Assembly (NCBI GenBank): GCA_026770585.1
Contig: MU646826.1
Span: forward strand, 14,505 to 25,022
From: Baffinella frigidus
Lineage: Eukaryota > Cryptophyceae > Cryptomonadales > Baffinellaceae
Reading direction: 5' to 3'
DNA length: 10,518 nt
Each line of letters opens with the position of its first letter. Within the stretch, counting starts at the first letter, position 1. This document shows positions 7,201 through 10,518 of the stretch, one piece after another. Made by a program: the position numbers and the translations under genes. The notes under the pieces were generated by a model that was not told the DNA's origin, did not search any database, and was given only the letters and a program-made list of their open reading frames with translations.

Positions 7201-9561
7201 AGGTCAGAGAGCCCTTCACCTCAGTTTGTATTGATACCAACACGGCCATGTATGCACCCCCCCGCCGAGAGAGGTCATGCGCACTATACGCGTAGGTGAG
7301 TTTTCACTTATGACTTATGACTTATGACTTATGACTTATGACTTCTGAGCTCTGAGTTGCACGTAGGTGTGACCCTGGAACCGATTTTTTTTCTCGCACT
7401 TTACACATTCCACATCAGGCTACCCAGGCGAACAGAATAAAAGGGACTTTTAAAGTTTTGTGGGGAAATGATCACGTTTCCGCCCGCTGAGCGGTCGGTC
7501 GGTTGCCTTATCCGTGATCATTTCCCCATCAAACTTTAAAAGTCCCTTTTGTTCTGTTCGCCTGGGTAGCCTCGTGTGGTTGTGTACGAACGTTGACAGT
7601 CACTGCACACGGGCTTTCTACCGTGGCCGTGCTTTGTCTTCAATGATAGACTCAGGGTTGGTCAGGTCACACGAGAAAGAAGATAATCTCGAGGGACCTA
7701 CCCAGAGTCGTATATCACCAAGTATACAACGTATACGAAGATAAACCGGTGTTCCGCTACACGCAGGTGTGGGGCGAGGCCAAGGGACCCGGGAAGGGGT
7801 GGAGCTCATCCAGCAGTTCTGACGTGTGACTTGTGACGTCCGAGCTACACGTAGGTGCGGTGCGAGACACCAAAATGGACGCGGCGCCATAGGAAATCCA
7901 CCGGATAATTAAGTTAACGCGGGGGGGAGGGTTTTGCTAATTCTGAGCGACACGTAGGTGTGGGGTGAGGCCAAGGGCTCCGGGAAGGGGTGGAGCCTCA
8001 TCTGACTTGTGACCCATGACTCATGACTTGTGACTTGTGACTTCTGAGCTGCGTGCTTGACATTTAACCAAACGGTGTTACTCATTTAACCAAACGGTGT
8101 TACTCTGGTGTGGGGCGAGACCGAGACCAACACGGTCGTGATTTTGATAGTAACAGTGTCTGAGATAGAATCGTAAAGCAACTCGATCACAGGTGTGGGG
8201 CGAGGCCAAGGGCTCTAGGAAGGGGTGGGGAGCATCATCCGGTTCTGACTTCTGTCTTGTGACTTGTGACTTGTGACCTATGACCTTTGACTTCTGACCT
8301 TTGACTTCTGACTTCTGACTCCTGACTTGTGACTTGTGAGTAGGTGTGGGGCTGTGACCTATGACCTTTGACTTCTGACCTTTCACTTCTGACCTTTGAC
8401 TTCTGACTTCTGACTTCTGACTTCTGACTTGTGAGTAGGTGTGGGGCGAGGCCAAGGGCTCCGGGAAGGGGTGGAGCATCATCCGGCAGTTCTAACTTGT
8501 GACTTGTGACTTCTCAGCTAGCACGTAAGTGTGGGGCGAGACCAAAATGGACGCGCCTTAGGGAACCCGCCGGATAATTAAATTAATGCGGGGGAGGGTT
8601 TTGCTAATTCTGAGCCACGCGTAGGTGTGGGGCGAGGCCAAGGGCTCCGGAAAGGGGTGGAGCATCATCCGGCAGGGCTCTCCGGGTAACCTCGAGAGCT
8701 TCGAGGAGGTCGTTTTCGAGGTGCACTCCCATCTCATAAACCCACTCGAGGCTAGAAATGGGACTATTTTAGATATGGGTTAAATTTAGTACCAGTCACG
8801 GGCAGGCGTGGTCACGTAGCGGGCGGAATTCCGCCCGATGCATGACCACACGCCCCCATTTGTGTGAAAATTATTACTACACACCTTCACTTGTAAACGA
8901 ATCCCTGTTTTAAAACAGTCATATTTCTAGCCTCGAGTGGACTGACCAGGCCATAGAACAGGTTATGCCCTCACGCAAAAGCGGGCCTTCCCCACCTTCT
9001 AGTCGGCGATCCGCAAGTGGGAAGCGGCCTACCAGAATAGCTCTAGCACGCCTGACACGCCCTGTATGCACAGATGGGAGACGAGTCGCAGGGTACGCTG
9101 TGGAGAGAGGACGCCCTGATCATATACGTATATTACGCCTGCCACGCCCTGATCATATACGTATATTACGCCTGCCACGCCCTTGTTTGCGGCTCGCTCG
9201 CATATGGGAGACGAGTCGCAGGACACACCCACGGCCGTGGCGGTGCTTCATATACGTATATCAGAGGAGAGGCCGAGGCCGCAGGATGCACCGCGTGTGC
9301 AGCGTGCGTGTCCTCTCGCTTCCTCCCTGCTGACGCCTACTCTCCGTGGATGGTGCAGATGGGGGATGAGTCGCACGACGCGCCCACAGCCGGGGCGGTG
9401 CTTCGTATACGTATATTACGCCTGACACGCCCTTGTTTGCGGCTCGCTCGCAGATGGGAGACGAGTCGCAGGACACCCCCACGGCCGTGGCGGTGCAGCT
9501 TGTGCTTGACCCCGCCTCGGGGTGGAAGGTCGGCCTCGCTTACTGTGACAACACCCTCAAG
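4120..9561 (+). CDS. MSH2: MSH2, DNA mismatch repair MutS homologue (5' part, seven exons, runs off the right edge)
   Basis: MSH2 pairs with MSH6 or MSH3 in the nucleus to recognise mispaired bases and small loops. The exons are 4120-4234, 4686-4750, 4955-5029, 5805-5862, 6515-6588, 8625-8720 and 9454-9561, with intron phases 1,0,0,1,0,0. The joined reading gives about 197 residues with no stop. Landmarks in order: acidic N-terminus; LQLDGQEAMGFMKTF; DGDYYSCHGADAL; VVKYMG; NFNSFTAQLL and HRVE; GSPGNLESFEE; DTPTAVAV and GWKVGLAYCD. These follow MSH2 domain I and the start of the connector (domain II), as in the family pattern GFVRFF / [12 protein letters not shown] / VIKYMG / NFESF / RVEV / SPGNLSQFED. 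The N-terminus is some 12 residues longer than in human MSH2, and HRKR precedes GDYY. Lever, clamp and ATPase domains lie beyond the window. Donors vary (GTTCTT, GTATCC, GTGCCT, GTGCGA, GTCGGA, GTGCAC, GTAAAC). Upstream and downstream partial exon copies may give alternative splicing. Confidence 0.93.
4235..4685 (+). other. MSH2 intron 1
   Basis: 451 nt, phase 1. It is GC-rich and has no recognised repeat. The overlapping open frames on both strands do not resemble known proteins. The acceptor is TGTTCGCAG. Confidence 0.8.
4686..4750 (+). CDS. MSH2: MSH2 exon 2
   Basis: Codes GQEAMGFMKTFKAMEEPPPC and T after the split D codon. It matches the GF.RFF..MPEKPTTT segment at the start of MutS domain I in MSH2. 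The donor ACG|GTATCC ends the exon in phase 0. Confidence 0.92.
4751..4954 (+). other. MSH2 intron 2
   Basis: 204 nt, phase 0. It begins with pyrimidine-rich sequence (C-runs) just after the donor and ends CTGCTCGCGCAG. No repeats recognised. A frame from exon 2 reads on through it into exon 3 territory, so intron retention cannot be excluded, but the homology breaks exactly at the splice sites. Confidence 0.85.
4955..5029 (+). CDS. MSH2: MSH2 exon 3
   Basis: Codes 25 residues, IRFFHRKRDGDYY then SCHGADALFIAQ. This is the core of MutS domain I (family pattern [21 protein letters not shown]). Two or three extra residues (HRKR) stand before the DGDYY turn compared with human MSH2. The donor is GCGCAG|GTGCCT. 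Confidence 0.95.
5053..5166 (+). repeat. Intronic repeat R1, copy 1 (intron 3)
   Basis: About 110 bp, starting 23 nt after the intron 3 donor. Shared words with copy 2 are CATGCTGGGTTTGCGGTACA, GAGCGGGAAAGAGCCC, ACCAAATTGG and ACTGAGACAG.GCTAG. It contains an inverted pair GGGCTC...GAGCCC around CCAAATTGG. It ends directly at the MITE 5168-5356. It could be a SINE-like or introner-like unit, but I see no convincing tRNA-type promoter boxes. Confidence 0.85.
5168..5356. mobile_element. MITE, CTACTG...CAGTAG family, copy 2 (MSH2 intron 3)
   Basis: 189 bp with terminal inverted repeats of about 28 bp (CTACTGCAAATCCACAGGG and complement). The interior matches copy 1 at 3005-3195 over GGAGCCATTT, GGCAATTTCT, GACGTGACCAAAATTCGTC and TAGTGTCGT. 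The flanking bases are AG on both sides, which may be the target duplication. It has no coding capacity and presumably depends on a transposase encoded elsewhere. Confidence 0.9.
5357..5804 (+). other. Distal part of MSH2 intron 3
   Basis: No recognised repeat or gene. Intron 3 as a whole is 5030-5804 (775 nt). It ends TATCGCCCGCAG, with TTTTGACC upstream as a possible branch region. Confidence 0.7.
5805..5862 (+). CDS. MSH2: MSH2 exon 4
   Basis: Codes ECYHTLSVVKYMGSNNDFA plus the first base of a glycine codon. It matches the family segment AREVFKTQGVIKYMG. The donor GCAG|GTGCGA is phase 1 and fits exon 5. Confidence 0.93.
5907..6017 (+). repeat. Intronic repeat R1, copy 2 (intron 4)
   Basis: About 110 bp starting 44 nt after the intron 4 donor. 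It is clearly related to copy 1 in intron 3 and in the same orientation. A third, truncated copy (6204-6241) retains only GACTGACTATTCTC and GTTGACATGCTGGGT. Confidence 0.85.
6070..6390 (+). repeat. Tandem partial copies of exon 5 5' edge within intron 4
   Basis: Copy 1 (6128-6163) follows CTTCACGCAG, the same acceptor as the true exon, and repeats GGGTGGCGGTGTCGCAGGCG and AACTTCAACTCGTTCA. Copy 2 (6304-6344) follows TAG and is more diverged (GGTTGGCGGTATCG). Each is linked to a block of GATGTTGACTTAACC repeats ending CCACACCC (6070-6117, 6343-6390). The true exon 5 is the only full-length copy (6515-6588). Copy 1 keeps an intact acceptor and could be used in splicing, but it loses similarity after about 35 nt. 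Confidence 0.9.
6204..6241 (+). repeat. Intronic repeat R1, truncated copy 3
   Basis: Contains GTGTGACTGACTATTCTC and GTTGACATGCTGGGT, the first 38 or so bases of the R1 unit seen in introns 3 and 4. The similarity stops at GCGTGACAAC. Confidence 0.75.
6515..6588 (+). CDS. MSH2: MSH2 exon 5
   Basis: After completing a glycine codon it reads VAVSQANFNSFTAQLLTQKQ and HRVE. This matches the MSH2 pattern VVLSKMNFESF...LL..RQYRVE. The acceptor is TTCACGCAG. The donor GAG|GTCGGA is weak but is fixed by the match of HRVE to the first residues of exon 6. Confidence 0.93.
6863..6955. mobile_element. Second copy of the 100-bp palindromic element, left arm shortened
   Basis: Shares GTAGGCCGAGGGATCCTAGG and ACCAAAAAGTCTCGGCCTAC with 1965-2064. 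The right arm continues through GCCTAACTACCCCATTTT, the inverse of 1949-1966. The left arm is cut to about 16 bp. The left flank TGTATTGATACCAACACGG (from 6841) recurs without the element at 7227, where it continues into GTATGCACC. Confidence 0.85.
7040..7292 (+). repeat. Duplicated block in intron 5
   Basis: GGCCATGTATGCACC, a C-run, GCCGAGAG and GGTCATGCGCACT occur at about 7040-7080 and again at 7242-7285. Between them TCAGAGAGCCCT is also present twice (about 7117 and 7204). Each block leads into an ACG.GTAGGTGAGTT motif (7174-7186 and 7288-7300). Confidence 0.85.
7305..7346 (+). repeat. 7-bp minisatellite, TGACTTA type
   Basis: About six units of TGACTTA in tandem, followed by TGAGCTCTGAG and then CACGTAG|GTG. 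It is the first of several heptad arrays in intron 5. Confidence 0.93.
7417..7572. mobile_element. Foldback element, 156 bp, 60-bp arms
   Basis: The arms 7417-7476 and 7513-7572 are near-perfect complements (outer AGGCTACCCAGGCGAACAGA, inner GGGGAAATGATCACG). The loop is 36 nt. It lies in intron 5 in a neutral position. No target duplication is obvious. Confidence 0.92.
7573..7766 (+). other. Unassigned part of intron 5
   Basis: No gene or repeat recognised between the foldback and the first long copy of the exon 6 edge. A small palindromic stretch (GTATACAACGTATAC, about 7721-7735) is the only structure. Confidence 0.5.
8003..8047 (+). repeat. 7-bp minisatellite, mixed TGACNNN units
   Basis: About six heptads (TGACTTG, TGACCCA, TGACTCA, TGACTTC) between an exon 6 edge copy and a 22-bp tandem repeat. 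Confidence 0.92.
8061..8104 (+). repeat. 22-bp exact tandem duplication
   Basis: The unit beginning CATTTAACCAAACGG occurs twice without change (8061-8082 and 8083-8104), ending at a short exon 6 edge copy. Confidence 0.95.
8245..8340 (+). repeat. 7-bp minisatellite, longest array
   Basis: About 13 heptads of TGACTTG, TGACCTA, TGACCTT, TGACTTC and TGACTCC, with one broken unit near 8252. It ends TTGTGAGTAG|GTGTGG, an acceptor-like junction. Because 7 is not a multiple of 3, the frames read as a 7-residue repeat on the complementary strand; this is not a gene. Confidence 0.95.
8355..8436 (+). repeat. 7-bp minisatellite, second long array
   Basis: Repeats the order of units of 8276-8340 (TGACCTA, TGACCTT, TGACTTC, TGACCTT) and ends with the same TTGTGAGTAG|GTGTGGGG. 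The two arrays therefore arose by copying a block of about 80-95 bp, not only by slippage. Confidence 0.93.
8625..8720 (+). CDS. MSH2: MSH2 exon 6 (full-length copy)
   Basis: Codes 32 residues: VWGEAKGSGKGWSIIRQ then GSPGNLESFEEVVFE. GSPGNLESFEE matches the conserved SPGNLSQFED of MSH2, and RVE|VWG joins exon 5 as in RVEVY. Only this copy reads past CGGCAG into the SPGN segment. The donor is GAG|GTGCAC, phase 0. Confidence 0.95.
8691..8973 (+). repeat. Left arm of long inverted repeat flanking exon 7 (interrupted by a MITE)
   Basis: The last 30 nt of exon 6, its donor and the start of intron 6 recur in inverse orientation at 9791-9872. Without the MITE (8742-8940) the arm is about 84 nt. Its first 34 nt are identical to the complement of 9839-9872, and CATAGAACAGGTTATG is identical near the other end. 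Confidence 0.92.
8742..8940. mobile_element. MITE, CCACTCGAGG family, complete copy (intron 6)
   Basis: 199 bp with 18-bp perfect terminal repeats CCACTCGAGGCTAGAAAT, extended imperfectly for some 20 more bases. The centre holds a perfect palindrome GGGCGGAATTCCGCCC (8821-8836) with outer arms GGCGTGGTCA and TGACCACACGCC. The inverted copy of this region (9791-9872) lacks it, so the insertion is later than that inversion. The flanks suggest a 2-bp duplication AC. Confidence 0.92.
9074..9402 (+). repeat. Three partial copies of the exon 7 5' edge in intron 6
   Basis: Copies start at 9074, 9204 and 9359, each like the exon start ATGGGAGACGAGTCGCAGG. The copies at 9204 and 9359 reach GGCGGTGCTT and then change to CATATACGTATA or CGTATACGTATA. 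Acceptor CAG is kept at 9074 and 9359 but is CAT at 9204. The upstream word TTGTTTGCGGCTCGCTCG is shared by the copy at 9204 and the true exon, so intron and exon were copied together. Confidence 0.93.
9113..9178 (+). repeat. 33-bp exact tandem duplication
   Basis: The unit beginning GCCCTGATCATATACGTATA occurs twice (9113-9145 and 9146-9178). Related words (ATATACGTATA, TTACGCCTG) recur at each exon 7 edge copy. Confidence 0.95.
9454..9561 (+). CDS. MSH2: MSH2 exon 7 (full-length copy)
   Basis: Codes 36 residues: MGDESQDTPTAVAVQLVL, DPASGWKVGLAYCDNTLK. It begins the connector domain; plant MSH2 has the similar order DTPVVVSI...GMAYVD. The acceptor is GCTCGCTCGCAG and the donor AAG|GTAAAC, both phase 0. 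It is the only copy that contains both halves. Confidence 0.93.
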
Positions 9562-9652
9562 GTAAACACACCCCTACACCCTAAACACCCGCAAGGTCCC
9601 CATACGCACACCCGCGTGTACTGTGCACAGTGGTGCTACAGTGTGTAGAGTG

Positions 9653-9732
9653 AGGTCGTGGTGGTGCAGATAGTGCGTGACCCCGCCTCTGGCTGGAAGG
9701 TCGGCCTGGCTTACTGCGACAACACCCTCAAG
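9653..9732 (+). repeat. Copy D1 of the exon 7 3' half
   Basis: 80 nt aligned to exon 7 from AVAVQ to the donor, 172 bp downstream. The reading frame is open through DPASGWKVGLAYCDNTLK and the donor GTAAAC is kept. Over these last 18 codons the four differences (TCG/TCT, GGG/GGC, CTC/CTG, TGT/TGC) are all silent. The start reads VVVVQIVR in place of AVAVQLVL. CAG before ATAGTGCGTGAC may act as an acceptor. Confidence 0.93.
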
Positions 9733-9790
9733 GTAAACACAACCCTAAACCCCAGACCCTGCACACCCGCCCGTCAGCCCCCTCCCTACT

Positions 9791-9872
9791 TGAGGTCATA
9801 ACCTGTTCTATGACCTTGCCAGGTTGTGAGATAGGAGCGCACCTCGAAAACGACCTCCTCGAAGCTCTCGAG
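9791..9872 (-). repeat. Inverted copy of the exon 6 end and intron 6 start
   Basis: Reverse complement of 8691-8741 joined to 8941-8973, with the MITE absent. It contains the complement of codons for LESFEEVVFE and of the donor. It interrupts the tandem D-copy array of exon 7. In the MSH2 transcript it could pair with exon 6 and its donor. Confidence 0.93.
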
Positions 9873-9923
9873 TCCACCCAGAATAGCTCCACCCGCGTGT
9901 ACAGTGTTACAGTTTTACAGTGT

Positions 9924-10133
9924 AAGGTGGGTCGTGCTTACCACGCAAGAGTGTAGGGCAGAGTGACCCACAGGAGAAATAGTAGAATTCTACTATTTCT
10001 TAAGTTCATAAGTGGACATTCTTCCCACATAAAAATCGAAATTTCGCAAATTTGTTACAAATTCCGTGTGAACTGGCTTGTTTTCCCAGGTCAGCCCTAC
10101 ACTCTTGCGTGGTACTGAGATAATACCCGCAAG
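9924..10133 (+). pseudogene. Exon 7 3'-half copy split by a MITE
   Basis: GGTGGGTCGTGCTTA (to 9940) and CTGAGATAATACCCGCAAGG (from 10115) together match the last codons of the exon 7 copies (compare 10441-10473). The first part of the half-exon is missing. A 172-bp MITE separates the two pieces. A GT follows AAG, so the donor is formally kept. Confidence 0.88.
9941..10112. mobile_element. MITE with perfect 19-bp ends and TA target duplication
   Basis: The ends are CCACGCAAGAGTGTAGGGC and its exact complement, flanked by TA at 9939-9940 and 10113-10114. Removing one TA and the element restores the exon copy. An inner perfect palindrome AGAAATAGTAGAATTC... covers 9975-10000. TA duplication is typical of the Tc1/mariner superfamily; membership is inferred. 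No coding capacity. Confidence 0.94.
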
Positions 10134-10215
10134 GTATCTTCTCCCCCCACGACCAGCCCCCCCCCCACACACACCCGCGTGTGCTGTGCACAGTAGTGCT
10201 ACAGTGTGTAGAGTG

Positions 10216-10295
10216 GGGTCGTGGTGGTGCAGATAGTGCTTGATCCTGCCTCTGACTGGACGGTCCGTCTCGCCTACTGCGATAACACCCTCAAG
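10216..10295 (+). repeat. Copy D2 of the exon 7 3' half
   Basis: Reads VVVVQIVLDPASDWTVRLAY then CDNTLK in an open frame, with donor GTCAAA. Over the last 18 codons, compared with exon 7, there are six silent codon changes and three replacements (G/D, K/T, G/R). The upstream intron words GTGCTACAGTGTGTAGAG are shared with D1 and D3. Confidence 0.92.
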
Positions 10296-10393
10296 GTCAA
10301 AACAACCCTACACCCTGAACCCTCAACACCCGCACGGCCCCCCCACACACACTCGTGGATACGGTGTGACAGTGCTACAGTGTGTAGAGTCGA

Positions 10394-10473
10394 CGGTCGT
10401 GGTGGTGCAGATAGTGCTTGACTCCGCCTCGGGCTGGACGGTTGGTCGTGCTTACTGCAATAACACCCGCAAG
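10394..10473 (+). repeat. Copy D3 of the exon 7 3' half
   Basis: Lies 178 bp after D2. Open frame with VVVVQIVLDSASGWTVGRAY then CNNTRK; donor GTGCCC. It has more replacements than D1. The poly(C) run starts 3 nt after it. Confidence 0.92.

Positions 10474-10476
<3 letters not shown>

Positions 10477-10517
<41 letters not shown>
10477..10517 (+). repeat. Poly(C) run of 41 nt at the window edge
   Basis: Uninterrupted C immediately after the D3 donor GTG. C- and G-runs of 8-13 nt are common elsewhere in the window, so a long run in the genome is possible. A position at the end of the sequence also fits a sequencing or assembly stop. Confidence 0.97.
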
Positions 10518-10518
10518 A

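Larger units (their letters stand above)
7767..8541 (+). repeat. Array of partial exon 6 copies (5' edge) in intron 5
   Basis: The first 51 nt of exon 6 (GTGTGGGGCGAGGCCAAGGG onwards, to CATCATCCGGCAG) recur upstream of the true exon. Long copies are 7767-7816, 7958-8000, 8193-8242 and 8439-8489. Short copies are 7855-7866, 8108-8122, 8344-8352 and 8529-8541. Most follow AG (CACGCAG, CACGTAG, GATCACAG or GAGTAG), so the acceptor is copied as well. Long copies break off at or before CGGCAG and pass into TTCTGACTTGTGAC; the 51-nt reading then meets a stop at TGA. Copy 8439-8489 is the closest to the real exon. Copies 7855 and 8529 head a second repeat (7855-7957 and 8529-8624) with CCAAAATGGACGCG and GGGTTTTGCTAATTCTGAG. 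Confidence 0.93.
6589..8624 (+). other. MSH2 intron 5 (2036 nt, repeat-built)
   Basis: Phase 0. It contains a half palindrome (6863-6955), a duplicated block near 7040 and 7242, a foldback (7417-7572), partial copies of exon 6, and TGACNNN heptad arrays. The stretch 6589-6840 shows nothing recognisable except an AT-rich segment with repeated TTAATTAGG words near 6665-6720. The acceptor is GCCACGCGTAG, with GCTAATTCTGAG upstream. Confidence 0.85.

Noticed and set aside
7305-8436. CRISPR or telomere-like repeat arrays
   Set aside because: The heptad has no spacers, and TGACTTG does not fit known telomere repeats of the TTAGGG or TTTAGGG type. It lies inside an intron.
8078-8482. A 134-codon minus-strand open frame reading as repeats of SQKSEV and KGQKSK
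   Set aside because: It is the translation of the 7-bp TGACNNN minisatellite (21 bp gives 7 codons). Absence of stops follows from the repeat, and it lies within MSH2 intron 5.
8965-9333. A 122-codon frame with duplicated DHIRILRLPRP
   Set aside because: The repeat is the 33-bp tandem duplication read in frame. It lies in intron 6 and runs through the exon 7 edge copies out of frame.
8691-9872. A 1.2-kb transposon with 80-bp terminal inverted repeats
   Set aside because: The left 'terminal repeat' is the end of MSH2 exon 6 and its intron, so the pair is an inverted copy of gene sequence and not a transposon boundary. No transposase lies between.

Overview
The window is nuclear DNA of a eukaryote. 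It holds spliceosomal introns, many short inverted-repeat (MITE/foldback) elements, microsatellites and G/C homopolymer runs, and no operons or bacterial signals. The protein content fits a protist or microalga, but I cannot name a taxon.

Layout. Positions 1-3000 show no recognisable gene. They hold a compound microsatellite and then a dense chain of foldback elements: eight palindromic structures of about 100-170 bp between 690 and 2650. Three of these carry the same 68-bp terminal-inverted-repeat element exactly at their centre. At 3563-3805 (minus strand) lies the first exon of a gene with a signal peptide and an RCC1-type repeat. The last 56 bp of its recognisable coding sequence are copied without change 203 bp further into the gene. 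A gap of about 315 bp (3806-4119) separates it from a divergent plus-strand gene.

That plus-strand gene fills the rest of the window. It is the 5' part of MSH2, the eukaryotic MutS homologue of DNA mismatch repair. I could rebuild seven exons (4120-4234, 4686-4750, 4955-5029, 5805-5862, 6515-6588, 8625-8720, 9454-9561) with matching phases. Together they give about 197 residues: an acidic N-terminus, all of MutS domain I and the start of the connector domain. The gene runs off the right edge, where the window ends in a 41-nt poly(C) run.

The striking feature is in the MSH2 introns. Exon edges, together with the adjoining splice site and intron, have been copied repeatedly in tandem. The 5' part of exons 5, 6 and 7 (with acceptor) is repeated upstream of the true exon, and the 3' half of exon 7 (with donor) is repeated downstream. 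The RCC1 exon shows the same thing at its 3' edge. The result is long introns full of decoy splice sites. Arrays of a 7-bp TGACNNN repeat, which resembles a branch point, have grown in intron 5. MITEs have inserted into these copies, one with a clear TA target duplication and one with its empty site preserved in an inverted copy. That inverted copy of the exon 6/intron 6 junction lies downstream of exon 7, so exon 7 sits between long complementary arms.
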